From: JBNGOQ01 sp050589645
Lineage (GTDB): Bacteria; Bacteroidota; Bacteroidia; Flavobacteriales; Flavobacteriaceae
Reading direction: 5' to 3'
DNA: 64,000 bases
Assembly: GCF_050589645.1 (NCBI RefSeq)
Contig: NZ_JBNGOQ010000002.1
Location: forward strand, 496,001 to 560,000
The notes beneath the pieces are model-generated. The model did not search any database and had not been told where the DNA came from. It saw nothing but the letters and a program-made list of their open reading frames with translations. This document shows, in pieces, positions 17,644 through 27,359 of the stretch (its first letter is position 1; each line of letters begins with the position of its first letter). The position numbers and the translations under genes were made by a program.

Positions 17644-18624
17644 ATGCGTAAACTCTTTTTACTACTACTCCTTGTTTTACTATGCAGTCACGACCTGTAT
17701 ATAAAAATGGAAAACTATTTCTTGCAGCCCCATCAAGAGGCAAGCTTAAGCCTATACAATGGGACTTTTGAAAAGAGCGAGAATACCATCGCCCGGGATC
17801 GCATACTGGACGCTTCGGTTGTCGCTCAGGGCCAAAGAAGGGCCATCGATCCGGAACAATGGAAAGACCAGGACAGCACCATTACGCAATTGACTTTTAC
17901 CACGGGTGAAGCGGGAACCTATGTGGCAGGCGTCTCGACCAAAGCAAGAAACATAGCACTCACCGCTGAAAATTTTAACAGCTATCTGGAACACGATGGT
18001 GTTTTGGATATGCTGGAACAACGGAAGAGGGATAGCGTATTGGATAAGGATGCGGTAGAGCGTTATGAAAAACACGTGAAAGCCATCTATCAGGTAGGTG
18101 AAACCAAAACAAACGACTGGAGTACGGTATTGGGCTATCCCATTGAGTTTGTCCCACAAGCAAATCCGTATGAAAAATATAGTGGCGAAACCTTGGAAGT
18201 ACAGCTATTGCTGGATGGTAAACCCCTGTCCAACCAACTGGTCCAAGCCGACTATCTAAAAGGTTCCCACGCCCATGATCATGCACACGCTGATGGTGAG
18301 CATTCCCACAACTCGGAAAAAGCGGAATCACATACACATACCAGCGGTCAACAATTACGTTCCAATGACCAAGGTGTGGTCGTGGTAGATCTACCTGAAG
18401 ACGGTATCTATTACCTACGGACCATTCATATGGCCAGGGTTACCGATAGCGATGAATTGACCCATTGGTCTAAATGGGCGACGCTTACTTTTGAGGTGGG
18501 CCACAAGCATGGTCCTGACACGCACACGCATGATCACGAACATCATGTTCCTACCTGGGTCTTTATAGTAGGCAGTTTACTGGTCATAGGATTGTTGTTC
18601 CTGATTTTTAGAAAAAAGAACTAA
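17644..18624 (+). CDS. DUF4198-type His-rich exported protein
   Basis: About 326 residues from ATG 17644 (MRKLFLLLLLVLLCSHDLYIKM). The frame is open to 17503 but without a signal. 'SHDLYIKMENYFLQPHQEASLSLYNGTF' at the mature N-terminus is the hallmark of DUF4198 proteins associated with metal uptake. A His-rich stretch ('SHAHDHAHADGEHSHNS', 'GHKHGPDTHTHDHEHH') suggests binding of Ni, Co, Cu or Zn. One C-terminal membrane helix (WVFIVGSLLVIGLLFLIF) follows. It lies 2 bp upstream of a HupE/UreJ-like gene, so they form a two-gene metal-handling operon. Confidence 0.75.
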   Translation: MRKLFLLLLLVLLCSHDLYIKMENYFLQPHQEASLSLYNGTFEKSENTIARDRILDASVVAQGQRRAIDPEQWKDQDSTITQLTFTTGEAGTYVAGVSTKARNIALTAENFNSYLEHDGVLDMLEQRKRDSVLDKDAVERYEKHVKAIYQVGETKTNDWSTVLGYPIEFVPQANPYEKYSGETLEVQLLLDGKPLSNQLVQADYLKGSHAHDHAHADGEHSHNSEKAESHTHTSGQQLRSNDQGVVVVDLPEDGIYYLRTIHMARVTDSDELTHWSKWATLTFEVGHKHGPDTHTHDHEHHVPTWVFIVGSLLVIGLLFLIFRKKN

Positions 18625-18626
18625 GG

Positions 18627-19295
18627 ATGGGCTCACGTTTAAGACAGGCACTGCCGCTTTTGTTGTTGTTCGTTCCACTTTTAGGGTTGGCCCATGGTGT
18701 TACCAGTGCCGATCAGGAGCTATTACGCAACGGCGGTTTGTGGGCCTATGTTCAAGTAGGCGCAACACACATGCTCACGGGCTATGACCACCTGCTTTTT
18801 CTGACGGGTGTTATATTCTACCTGAACAGCTTTATCGACATCCTAAAGTTTATCACCGTATTTACCATAGGACACTGTATAACCCTGATAGGCGCCACCT
18901 ATGCCGGGATTACTGCGGATGAACATTTGGTGGATGCGGTGATCGCCTTAAGTGTTTTGTACAAGGGATTTGAAAATTTGGGCGGATTTGAAAAGTTCAA
19001 GGTAAAATCGCCCCATTTGCTGCTCATGGTCGGTCTTTTCGGATTGATTCACGGCTTTGGACTTTCCACACGATTGCAGTCCTTTGATATGGGTAAGGAG
19101 CAAGTTTTGGCAAAAATCCTGTGTTTTAACCTAGGGGTGGAAGTGGGCCAGGTGTTGGCATTGATTCCCATTGTTTTTATCATTACACTTTCAAGAAAAC
19201 ACAAACAGTTCCCAGCATTTTACAAAGCAGTGAATTGGTACCTGGTATTGGCGGGGATAGGTTTGTTTGCCTATCAAATGTACGGTTACCTATGA
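18627..19295 (+). CDS. HupE/UreJ-family membrane protein
   Basis: 222 residues with a signal-like first helix and about six membrane helices. Conserved 'GATHMLTGYDHLLFLTGVIFYL', 'FTIGHCITLIGATY', 'GLIHGFGLSTRL' and 'FNLGVEVGQVLAL' fit the HupE/UreJ_2 family, linked to nickel or cobalt uptake or to metalloenzyme maturation. It is coupled to the His-rich DUF4198 gene 2 bp upstream. No hydrogenase or urease genes are in view, so the metal and client are unknown. Confidence 0.82.
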   Translation: MGSRLRQALPLLLLFVPLLGLAHGVTSADQELLRNGGLWAYVQVGATHMLTGYDHLLFLTGVIFYLNSFIDILKFITVFTIGHCITLIGATYAGITADEHLVDAVIALSVLYKGFENLGGFEKFKVKSPHLLLMVGLFGLIHGFGLSTRLQSFDMGKEQVLAKILCFNLGVEVGQVLALIPIVFIITLSRKHKQFPAFYKAVNWYLVLAGIGLFAYQMYGYL

Positions 19296-19329
19296 TATAG
19301 CCGAACTATTACTGCATCATGCCAAATAG

Positions 19330-19410
19330 CGCATCAATGCGCTATTCCGGGAATTTCTTGGAATCGACCATAACCCTCCCTCGTTTCATTTCGGCAGGCA
19401 GGTGTATGGG
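19330..19410. repeat. dispersed element, R2-related
   Basis: 'gcgctattccgggaatttctt' is shared with 33798-33820, and the following 'cctcgtttcatttcggcaggcaggtgta' with ~42150-42180. Non-coding. Confidence 0.55.
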
Positions 19411-19512
19411 AAGGCTTTTGAATTATATACCCAATCAAGCAAACAAAAATCAATTCATGCATTATATATCACAGTTGGGTAATCCACAATCTATTTTTAT
19501 TGCAATTTGAAA

Positions 19513-19520
19513 TATATTTG
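19513..19520 (+). promoter_or_regulatory. candidate Bacteroidota -7 element
   Basis: TATATTTG fits the TAnnTTTG -7 consensus of Bacteroidota sigma factors and lies 43 bp before the ATG at 19564. No well-spaced -33 TTG was found, so the call is tentative. Confidence 0.4.
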
Positions 19521-19563
19521 TGCGATAAATTGAGGACAGCAGAATTTAGCATCGTATAGATTG

Positions 19564-20631
19564 ATGAAAACTACCACCACAAAAAAGAATAAAGCAAAAC
19601 AAATTTTCAGAATAGTATTATTCGTTGGGACGTTTATTTCCTTATGGTTTGTACCTTGGATTTTAGTAAAGGCATGGTTAATACCACTACCGGACAAAGT
19701 TCAGGAGCAGGTGGATCAGTCATTAAGTTATGGTTTTGATGGTGTTATCGTATATGTAGATGAATCTGGAAAACCACCAGCATTCTATGCAAGTGGTTAT
19801 CATAACCGAGAACAGAAAATACCTGCCAACCCAAAGGCATTGTTCAAAATAGCCAGTATAAGTAAGTTATATGATGCTGTAGCCATCGTTAAATTGGTCA
19901 ATGACAAGCGTTTGTCTTTGGACAAAACACTTGCGGATTACTTTCCAGAATTAAAAGGGAGGATCGAGAATGCCGAAAGTATTACCTTACGAATGATCGT
20001 GCAACATAGAAGTGGTATACCTAATTTTACGGATGCACCGAATTTTTGGAATAATCCTACGCAATCAATGGAAGCGGCTCTAGACTTAATTCTTGATTTA
20101 CCGGCAAATTTTGATCCGAATGCAGACTACGAATATTCCAACACCAATTATTTGTTGCTATCTATGCTTATTGAAAAGGTTACAGGTCAACCTAAATTTC
20201 AGTTTATAAAAGAAGTCATATTAAATCCTCTTGGGCTTAAAAACACTTATGGCTCCATTGAGGAGATAAATACGGACGATTTAATGAGTGGCTATTATGT
20301 AGGTGTTGAAGAAGATATAAAAACAACGGACTATGGCTCTATGATTGCAACAGCAGAAGATGTAGGTATCTTTTTAAGAGCTTTAAATGATGGTTCATTG
20401 CTTAATGAAAAAGAAATGGAAATGTACGCTTCACTCTATGAATTTAATCATGGCGGACTGATTCCAGGTTACCAAAGTATGGCAGAATACCATAAAGATA
20501 TTGATGCCGTTGTAATTCAATTTATGAATACAACTGATTTTGAAGGCTATAACTGGAACTTGTTACAAATAACACATAGTCGTGTGGTTAAAATTTTACG
20601 TAAAGCAAAAGAATCCGTAAAACGGAAATAA
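19564..20631 (+). CDS. beta-lactamase-fold serine hydrolase (S12 family)
   Basis: 355 residues. An N-terminal hydrophobic helix (~12-32) anchors or exports the protein. All three motifs are visible: SxxK as SISK ('KIASISKLYDAV'), YxN as 'YEYSNTNYL', and a third HGG box in 'FNHGGLIPGY'. The fold is shared by D-Ala-D-Ala carboxypeptidases, class C beta-lactamases and esterases; the true substrate is unknown. It lies upstream of, and on the same strand as, a LytS/LytTR pair. Confidence 0.82.
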   Translation: MKTTTTKKNKAKQIFRIVLFVGTFISLWFVPWILVKAWLIPLPDKVQEQVDQSLSYGFDGVIVYVDESGKPPAFYASGYHNREQKIPANPKALFKIASISKLYDAVAIVKLVNDKRLSLDKTLADYFPELKGRIENAESITLRMIVQHRSGIPNFTDAPNFWNNPTQSMEAALDLILDLPANFDPNADYEYSNTNYLLLSMLIEKVTGQPKFQFIKEVILNPLGLKNTYGSIEEINTDDLMSGYYVGVEEDIKTTDYGSMIATAEDVGIFLRALNDGSLLNEKEMEMYASLYEFNHGGLIPGYQSMAEYHKDIDAVVIQFMNTTDFEGYNWNLLQITHSRVVKILRKAKESVKRK

Positions 20632-20847
20632 TAGCTCTTTCCCTTATTAAAAGGCTTTGACATACGCGTTGGATTACATTAGCCAGTGACTGCGTGGAAC
20701 CGTATTCACAACAATTCAGAAACATATTACGACGCTTCAAAGTATTATGGTTTCATTTTTTTGTCGATCCCAAGATATTTGAACGGCTGACAACAGCTCA
20801 TTTTTTTTGGTTTGCATGCCATCCAAATAATTCCGTTATTCACATTT

Positions 20848-21939
20848 ATGCCGCTGTTCAACAAAAAGAAACGTATACAATATTTAGGGTTCGATGATCT
20901 ATGGTATTCCATCATTGCCATTCTCGTCTTAAGTTTTATTACGAACTTTCTTTTTAATAATCCCAGTGAACGTAACACTTTGGATCTAAAATTAATTGGA
21001 TGGAGTGTGGCCCTATTTTTTACCATTTGCGATTGGAGCATTATACGTAGTATCTTAATTTTCCTTAGAAAGAAATACCCCGACTTTAAGGATGACAAAA
21101 AGCGCATCGGTATCCTTATACCCGCTATTTTTGGTACCATAGTAATGGTAGATCTCTTTGTGGGTTGGTTGTCAAGTACGCTTGTCAACCTATTGTCCGA
21201 TTATAACTCGCGTCACATAACACGCTTAAAAGAACTTATTCCGATTACCATAATCACCATTATGGTCATGGCAATTTATGAGGTGATTTATTCGTACGTA
21301 CGGTTAAGAAAATCGATACGGGAAGAGGAGCAAGCAAAACAGGTAATGATACAGGCCCAGTTGGACACCTTGAGAAACCAGGCACAACCCCATTTTTTGT
21401 TCAACAGCCTAAACACCTTACGCGATATTATTGACCAGGACACCAAGGAAGATGCCAAGGATTTTGTAGATAGTTTGTCTGGCGTATATCGTTTTATTAT
21501 CGAGTCTGGCAGTTCAAATTTAATTTCCTTGGAAAAAGAGTTGACATTTGCCAAAGCCTATATCCATATTCAATCAGAAAGATTTGGGGACAACTTAAAG
21601 CTGAACTGGAACATTCCCGAAGATAAACTCTTGTTGATGATAGTACCTATGAGCTTACAGCTTTTACTGGAAAATGCCATAAAGCACAACATCGTTTCCA
21701 AAGCCAAACCTTTGTTCATCACCGTGGCCATTAAAGACGACACCTTGGTGGTGGGCAACAAGATTCAAGCAAAATCGACCCAAACACCATCCACAAAAAT
21801 TGGATTGAGGAATATTGAAAAACGATATCAGCTTATATCAAGTAAAACGCCTGTTATCGATAATGACGGGGAGTATTTTACAGTTTCCCTTCCATTATTA
21901 AATCATCAAAAGAAGAGTCATGAAAATACTGATCGTTGA
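20848..21939 (+). CDS. LytS-type membrane histidine kinase
   Basis: 363 residues from ATG 20848 (MPLFNKKKRIQYL); the frame is open to 20812. Four membrane helices (~18-150), a coiled linker 'LRKSIREEEQAKQVMIQAQLD', then the PF06580 kinase core with phospho-His in 'QAQPHFLFNSLNTLRD', N-box 'LLENAIKHNIV' and G-box-like 'IGLRNIEKRYQLI'. The gene overlaps the downstream LytTR regulator by 20 bp, so the two are translationally coupled and form a two-component pair. Confidence 0.88.
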   Translation: MPLFNKKKRIQYLGFDDLWYSIIAILVLSFITNFLFNNPSERNTLDLKLIGWSVALFFTICDWSIIRSILIFLRKKYPDFKDDKKRIGILIPAIFGTIVMVDLFVGWLSSTLVNLLSDYNSRHITRLKELIPITIITIMVMAIYEVIYSYVRLRKSIREEEQAKQVMIQAQLDTLRNQAQPHFLFNSLNTLRDIIDQDTKEDAKDFVDSLSGVYRFIIESGSSNLISLEKELTFAKAYIHIQSERFGDNLKLNWNIPEDKLLLMIVPMSLQLLLENAIKHNIVSKAKPLFITVAIKDDTLVVGNKIQAKSTQTPSTKIGLRNIEKRYQLISSKTPVIDNDGEYFTVSLPLLNHQKKSHENTDR

Positions 21940-22675
21940 AGATGAACCCCGTGCTGCAAGTCAATTACAAAACTTATTGAACAAAAGCGTTTTTGATTTT
22001 GAATTACTGGCCATTATCGATTCCGTTGAAGATACTGTTTCATGGTTTGGAAAAAATATGGCCCCGGATCTAGTGTTCATGGACATTCAACTGGCAGACG
22101 GCCTAAGTTTTGAGATTTTTCAGAAAATAGAGGTAACCGCACCCATTATTTTCACTACGGCCTTTGACCAATACGCCATCCAGGCATTTAAAGTGAACAG
22201 TATCGACTATTTGTTAAAGCCCATTAAACAAAACGACCTAGATGCCGCATTGAACAAATTCTCAAAATCCAAAAGCCTATCGAATCCCATAGGACCGAAT
22301 ATTTTAAAAGAACTTTTAAGCAGTATCCAGACCCCGCAAAAACGCTCGGGAATATTGGTAAAAGAGGGGAGTGGCTTTGTACAGATAAGGGTATCGGAGC
22401 TTTTATATATCTATTCGCAGGACAGTATCACTTTTGGCGTTACCCATAACAAACGCTACATCATAGATGAGACCATGGACCAATTGTTCGGTTCCTTGGA
22501 TGACACCAAGTTTTACAGGATCAATAGGGGCCAGATCATCTCCAAAATTTCAGTTCAGAAAATAGAACCCTATTTCAATCATCGCGTAAAGTTATCGCTG
22601 TCAAATCCCCGTGACCAAGAATTTATTGTAAGCAGGCAAAAAACCAGCGATTTTAAAGACTGGATGAACAAATAG
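21920..22675 (+). CDS. LytTR-family response regulator
   Basis: 251 residues. Receiver ~1-120: 'MKILIVEDEPRA', Asp in 'LVFMDIQLADG', 'IFTTAFDQYAIQAF', Lys in 'YLLKPIKQ'. LytTR domain ~150-251 ('SGILVKEGSGFVQIRVSELLYIYSQD', 'FYRINRGQIISKISVQKI', 'IVSRQKTSDFKDWM'). It overlaps the kinase gene by 20 bp. The S41 peptidase gene 122 bp downstream and the serine hydrolase upstream are plausible targets. Confidence 0.9.
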   Translation: MKILIVEDEPRAASQLQNLLNKSVFDFELLAIIDSVEDTVSWFGKNMAPDLVFMDIQLADGLSFEIFQKIEVTAPIIFTTAFDQYAIQAFKVNSIDYLLKPIKQNDLDAALNKFSKSKSLSNPIGPNILKELLSSIQTPQKRSGILVKEGSGFVQIRVSELLYIYSQDSITFGVTHNKRYIIDETMDQLFGSLDDTKFYRINRGQIISKISVQKIEPYFNHRVKLSLSNPRDQEFIVSRQKTSDFKDWMNK

Positions 22676-22797
22676 GAAGTCTGCGATGTTTCAAGCAACA
22701 ATTCCTACGTTTCAACACAAAGCACTACTCTTGGGAACGGATTAAGACCATATTTGCGATGTAATAAATAATCAAATTCGGATTAAAAAACAACATC

Positions 22798-24450
22798 ATG
22801 AAAAATGCACTTATCATCCTCAATCTATTATTCTTCCTTCATTCATCGGCACAGAACACCCTAAGCGCAACGGAATGGCAAGACGACCTTCGTTTTATTC
22901 AAAACACCGTACACAAAGACTATTCGTTTCTTTTTGTAAAAACAACAAAACAAGATTTTGACGACCAGGTGGAAGCACTCTATAATGCCATCCCCAACCT
23001 AAAAGAACATGAGATCCGTGTGGGATTGGCACGCATCGTATCCCTATTTAAGTACGGCCATACACAAATTACGTACGGCACAACGGCCAAAAGCGGAATG
23101 CTACCCATCAATCTCTATCATTTTAGCGATGGTATATATATTGAAGGAGTCCACAAGGACCAAAAAAAGGCTTTGGGCGCAAAAGTCTTGAAGATAGGTG
23201 ATACTTCCATAGACAAGGCTTTGGAGTTAATTTATCCTGTAGTTCCTGTAGAAAACGGGCAATACTTTAAAGCCTATGGCCTACGATTTTTAACGTCGCC
23301 AGAGGTATTACATGCGCAAGGCGTTATCCCAGAACTTTCAGAGACCGTTACGTTCACTTTGGAAAAGGAGGGAAGGGTCTTTGAACATGTGTTTGGCACC
23401 ATCAATATTGAAGATAAACCAAGAGCCTTCAATTTCACTTTACCGACAGGGGAGTGGTCAACAGCACGGAATACCGGGACAACCCCTTTGTATTTAAAAC
23501 ATTTGGAAGATAAACGGTATTATTTTGAATATTTGGAAGACCTAAAGACCATCTATGTTAGACAAAGCTCCGTATTTAATGATGACAACGAAACACTTGA
23601 GCAGTTTTATGACCGACTGTTCCAATTTATTGATACGAACCCCATAGAAAAGTTGGTCTATGATGTCCGCCTTAACGGTGGTGGCAATAATTACAACAAT
23701 CTTCCCTTGATAAAGGGCATAATGGCACGACCAAAAATCAATAAAAAGGGCAGTTTCTATTTCATTATTGGTCGTGATACGTTTTCGGCCTGTCAAAATT
23801 TGACCAATGAGATCAGCAGGTATACAGAGGCCATTTTGGTCGGGGAGCCGACTTCGGAAAATGTCAATTTTTATGGCGATTCGAAACCCGTGGTATTACC
23901 GAACAGCAAGATCACGGCCTATTTGTCCTATTTATGGTGGCAGGATATGCCCGCTTTGGAAAATGCGGATTGGACAGCGCCCAGCATCCCCGTTACCATG
24001 AGTTTTGATGAATACACAACCAATCAAGACCCTGTATTGGAGGCCGCATTGAATTTTAACGCTGCGGATTTTGAACCCAGGCCCATGGACTATATAACCA
24101 AGTTATATGTAACCGGACAAACACAAAAATTAGGGGAAGAACTTCCTAAAATGATACAAGATCCACGGTATGCTTTTTGTGATTTTGAAACAGAATTGAA
24201 CAAAAAGGGAAACCTTTTATTGCAAAGTGGTCGTGCACCGGAAGTTCAGGCTTCCGTTCAGGTATTTTCCATGATCGCACAACTGTTCCCGAATTCCGCA
24301 ATCACCTATAAAAATCTAGGGGAGGCGTACACCGTGTTAAAAGACACCCATAAGGCAAAGGAAGTGCTCGAAAAGGCCATTGCTTTGGATACCCATGGAA
24401 AAATTGGCAAAGCTGCAAGAGAGATGGTATTGGAGATGGACAAGTTGTAG
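22798..24450 (+). CDS. S41-type secreted peptidase with TPR tail
   Basis: 550 residues with signal peptide MKNALIILNLLFFLHSSAQ. A helical cap (~25-100) and PDZ-like segment (~115-150, 'GAKVLKIGDTSIDKALELI') precede the S41/C-terminal-processing-protease core. This has 'EKLVYDVRLNGGGNN' and a likely nucleophile in 'IIGRDTFSACQNLTNEI', followed by 'AILVGEPTSENVNFYGD'. The last ~70 residues have a TPR unit ('ITYKNLGEAYTVLKDTHKAKEVLEKAI'). It is expected to be periplasmic. It follows the LytS/LytTR pair. Confidence 0.82.
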   Translation: MKNALIILNLLFFLHSSAQNTLSATEWQDDLRFIQNTVHKDYSFLFVKTTKQDFDDQVEALYNAIPNLKEHEIRVGLARIVSLFKYGHTQITYGTTAKSGMLPINLYHFSDGIYIEGVHKDQKKALGAKVLKIGDTSIDKALELIYPVVPVENGQYFKAYGLRFLTSPEVLHAQGVIPELSETVTFTLEKEGRVFEHVFGTINIEDKPRAFNFTLPTGEWSTARNTGTTPLYLKHLEDKRYYFEYLEDLKTIYVRQSSVFNDDNETLEQFYDRLFQFIDTNPIEKLVYDVRLNGGGNNYNNLPLIKGIMARPKINKKGSFYFIIGRDTFSACQNLTNEISRYTEAILVGEPTSENVNFYGDSKPVVLPNSKITAYLSYLWWQDMPALENADWTAPSIPVTMSFDEYTTNQDPVLEAALNFNAADFEPRPMDYITKLYVTGQTQKLGEELPKMIQDPRYAFCDFETELNKKGNLLLQSGRAPEVQASVQVFSMIAQLFPNSAITYKNLGEAYTVLKDTHKAKEVLEKAIALDTHGKIGKAAREMVLEMDKL

Positions 24451-24495
24451 CTTGCGAACATAAAATAACTTGGCCGTAAAACGGCTGTGGAATGA

Positions 24496-24530
24496 TTGTA
24501 GCTATAGCTCTAAAAGGACTATAGCTACAA
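24496..24530. repeat. strong stem-loop
   Basis: Perfect 12-bp arms TTGTAGCTATAG and CTATAGCTACAA with an 11-nt loop, 46 bp after the S41 gene. No T-run follows, so it is not a textbook terminator. It may stabilise the 3' end of the mRNA, act as a bidirectional terminator, or be a repeat unit. A smaller hairpin, GCCGTaaaACGGC, lies just before it (24473-24485), and R2-like sequence follows to ~24600. Confidence 0.6.
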
Positions 24531-24658
24531 TGGCTTCAAACCGGCGACATGCGGATGGCGACTTGCGGATAACGGAGGAGGGGACTGGGAAAAACAGGGC
24601 AGGAATGCTACCTATATTATGAATATAGTTTTATATTGGTAAGAGAGAAATATAAAAA

Positions 24659-25456
24659 ATGTTCCGAACCAAAACCATATTCATAGCCGTTCTTCTTTAT
24701 ATCGGTTTCATATATCTACAAGCGGAACACTACCCACACATAGCAAGCTGGCCAAAATGGATGGTAGTTTTAGGTTGTTTGGTGGCGGCATATCTCTTGC
24801 AAATTCCGACTGGTCCGGTGTTGCAAAAAGGATCCCCTAAAAAAGACGGGGAAGAATCCAAAGATAGCGGGGACACGGAAGACAAGGAAGCCCAGACCAT
24901 TGCTCCTTCAGCCAATCCGTTTAGAGCTGATTATGAAACTGTTCCCCCACCATTTGATTCGGACAGCGCCTATGTCAGATTGATGCGAAGAACACAACAG
25001 GAAATAGGACATGGCATTTTGATACGGGTGGGGTTCCTGGTTCCCATGCACGGGGAGCAAGTGTCGTTGTCCAAATTTTTAAAGCACTTCCAGATAGTCA
25101 TGCCCCTTGTAGAAGCAGCCAATGCTATTCGGCCATTTTCGGAAGACGAGCTATATACCAACACCCTGGGTAGTGAAGTGCTCTTTACGGATCGCACATT
25201 TTATATCACATCGGAACCGCCCATCTTTCTCGATCTTGAATCTATTGATACCCTAACCTATACATTTAAATTTTGGTCAAAAGATAGTATTGATATCACT
25301 TTAACCGATGGTACTGTTTTGAGCCATGAAGTGAAAACAGGCACAGGCACTCAAAATGATTTGGAAAAAGGCCTAAAATTTGCTCTGGATAAAGAGGGCA
25401 TTGCCTATTTAAGGAAGACAACTGCTGAGGGCATTGCTAAAAATAATGCCCTTTAA
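24659..25456 (+). CDS. membrane-anchored hypothetical protein
   Basis: 265 residues. Two N-terminal membrane helices (~5-22 and ~33-50), an acidic/Lys-rich linker (~57-85, 'GSPKKDGEESKDSGDTEDKE'), and a C-terminal cytoplasmic domain ~110-250 with 'EVLFTDRTFYI...LDLESIDTLTYTF...IDITLTDGTVLSHEV', similar in outline to PH-like membrane-protein domains. I do not recognise the family. It stands alone between repeat-containing gaps. Confidence 0.55.
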   Translation: MFRTKTIFIAVLLYIGFIYLQAEHYPHIASWPKWMVVLGCLVAAYLLQIPTGPVLQKGSPKKDGEESKDSGDTEDKEAQTIAPSANPFRADYETVPPPFDSDSAYVRLMRRTQQEIGHGILIRVGFLVPMHGEQVSLSKFLKHFQIVMPLVEAANAIRPFSEDELYTNTLGSEVLFTDRTFYITSEPPIFLDLESIDTLTYTFKFWSKDSIDITLTDGTVLSHEVKTGTGTQNDLEKGLKFALDKEGIAYLRKTTAEGIAKNNAL

Positions 25457-25844
25457 TAGGGCTGGTTGTGATACTGTGTCAACACGTTTTCCAAGCCTAC
25501 GACACGCCCTCTGGAGCTTGTGCCTCCGCTATCCACATGCGGACGATGATATGTAGATAGTGTTTATGCATCATGATTAACAAGTATTACAAAACATTGA
25601 TATAAGCGCGACAATGCGATAGAACTGCATCTTTTATTGTGGCTAACCACCAAAAATAGTTGTCTAGTTTGCTGCAGATTAATTGACACCATCGTACTGT
25701 CTATGTAATTTAGCGTAGTTCAATGAAACAATCAACCTCCAAGGTCTTGCTCAAAAAAACTCATTGTTCAAACGAGTCATTTGGAACACACTATTTCTGT
25801 TAGTTTGAGCAATATTATTTGCAAAGCCTGTATGGACATTGGCA
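25457..25844. other. intergenic region with R2-like repeat
   Basis: No credible gene. Bases ~25490-25550 carry an R2 fragment ('ccctctggagcttgtgcctccgctatccacatgcgg'). The remainder is AT-rich and without clear structure. An open + strand frame at 25781-26047 is the shadow of the minus-strand hydrolase gene. Confidence 0.5.
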
Positions 25845-27248
25845 CTATTGTTCATATAAGCTTTTCATCCAATTCCGGACATCTTGCAATGGCTTTTCCG
25901 CACCAATTAAGTCGTTTTCTATCTTTCGTTGCCCCCCATAACCATGAAGTGCAGATTTATGAGAATCAAAAATCTCAAAACTATGATCCGTTGAAGGATA
26001 GACATTCATTTGAGCAAATCCCATATTTACGCTGTTTACGGCATTGACCAATAATCTTGACGCTTCTATTGATTCATATTGGTCATATTCTCCTATGAGC
26101 ACCAATGCACGTGCACCACTTTCAATCCAAGCTCGGGCAAAATCATGTTTTTGTGCCTGCTGGTGAAACTCAATCGGCCTACCGTAATGTTTTGATTCAC
26201 TATTATGGGAAATCAGATTGTCCCAAACATCTTTCATTGTTGGATGTAACTCGAATATTTTATCAAGAGGCATGGCTTTAATGAGATAGTAATGAAAGAA
26301 TTCAGTAATTTTTTTAATATCCCTGTCGATTTCAATTATTGATTGATCCAAAAGTTCCCTTTGCAGTCTTTCAAACATTAACATACGTTCAAACCATGTC
26401 GAAGCACCACCTGCGCGTACAAAAATACCCTTAACATTTTCACCCTTGGCAACAAGGGGGGCCATAAATGAACCAACACTTTCACCATCGATAAAAATAT
26501 TGGTGGTATCTACTTTTGGGTGTTGTTTTAGCAATTTCAAAGCTTTCTTTTGATAGGCAATTGTTTCATCAAAATCCAGTTCGGAACAGTGGCCCATACT
26601 GTCTCCACATCCGGGTTTGTCCACCCTGAGCACAATTGCACCTGTAGTCTGCACAATTCCCCTTATAAAGTTGACCCACCCCCTTTGATACTTCAATGGA
26701 ACCTCTGTACTGCTGCAAGTTGTCCAATCAGAAACCAGAACAGCGGGCAACTTCCCTTGTGCCTTTTCAGGAATTGTTAAAATTGTTCTAAGCTCAATAT
26801 CATCATCTGTAAACAACGAACCGTAAATTGTTGTTACTCCACTTAAGTCTTCCAATGCTGAAGAAAGTGGAACAAAGGAAATGACAAGTTCCTTTTCGTC
26901 TCGTACAATCCGAATGTTAGTGCTTTTCTCTCCTGGGAGGTTGTTCAATAGTTCTGACCCTAATATGCCTGTATTGAAGTTTTGTCCATTAATGGATAAA
27001 ATGATATCTCCTTCCTTTAATCCAGCCAGCGCAGCCGGCGACCCAGGCTGTAATTTTACGACCTTTATCTGTTTGGCATCATACAAAAGTCTACCATCAG
27101 CTGAAGCCACTTTAAACCCCAATTCTGCATGTCTAGGCAAACTACCTTCTCTGAAAGAGTTGGCATAGACGTCCCATATCTTTTGTTCCTGGGCATTAAA
27201 AATTAGCGGCGCCACTAGAAGCGAAAAAAGTATTCTGTAGTGAGTCAT
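25845..27248 (-). CDS. secreted PDZ - alpha/beta-hydrolase
   Basis: 467 residues with signal peptide MTHYRILFSLLVAPLIFNAQ. The PDZ domain spans ~40-125 ('GSPAALAGLKEGDIILSINGQNF'). The alpha/beta-hydrolase domain spans ~150-465 with nucleophile elbow 'IDGESVGSF' (GxSxG), Asp in 'LVLIGEYDQYES' and His in 'PSTDHSFEIF'. It is probably a periplasmic peptidase or esterase of the dienelactone-hydrolase/S9-like class; the substrate is unknown. It is divergent from the LytTR membrane regulator at 27360, which may control it. Confidence 0.8.
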   Translation of the reverse strand: MTHYRILFSLLVAPLIFNAQEQKIWDVYANSFREGSLPRHAELGFKVASADGRLLYDAKQIKVVKLQPGSPAALAGLKEGDIILSINGQNFNTGILGSELLNNLPGEKSTNIRIVRDEKELVISFVPLSSALEDLSGVTTIYGSLFTDDDIELRTILTIPEKAQGKLPAVLVSDWTTCSSTEVPLKYQRGWVNFIRGIVQTTGAIVLRVDKPGCGDSMGHCSELDFDETIAYQKKALKLLKQHPKVDTTNIFIDGESVGSFMAPLVAKGENVKGIFVRAGGASTWFERMLMFERLQRELLDQSIIEIDRDIKKITEFFHYYLIKAMPLDKIFELHPTMKDVWDNLISHNSESKHYGRPIEFHQQAQKHDFARAWIESGARALVLIGEYDQYESIEASRLLVNAVNSVNMGFAQMNVYPSTDHSFEIFDSHKSALHGYGGQRKIENDLIGAEKPLQDVRNWMKSLYEQ

Positions 27249-27359
27249 GTTCTTTTTTTGGTCTAATATGATAAAAATGTTGATTGAAAATATTGATTCT
27301 ATATTATTAGGACCAATAGCTATGTGAATTGCGTATATTTCAGGATAGGAGATAATGAA

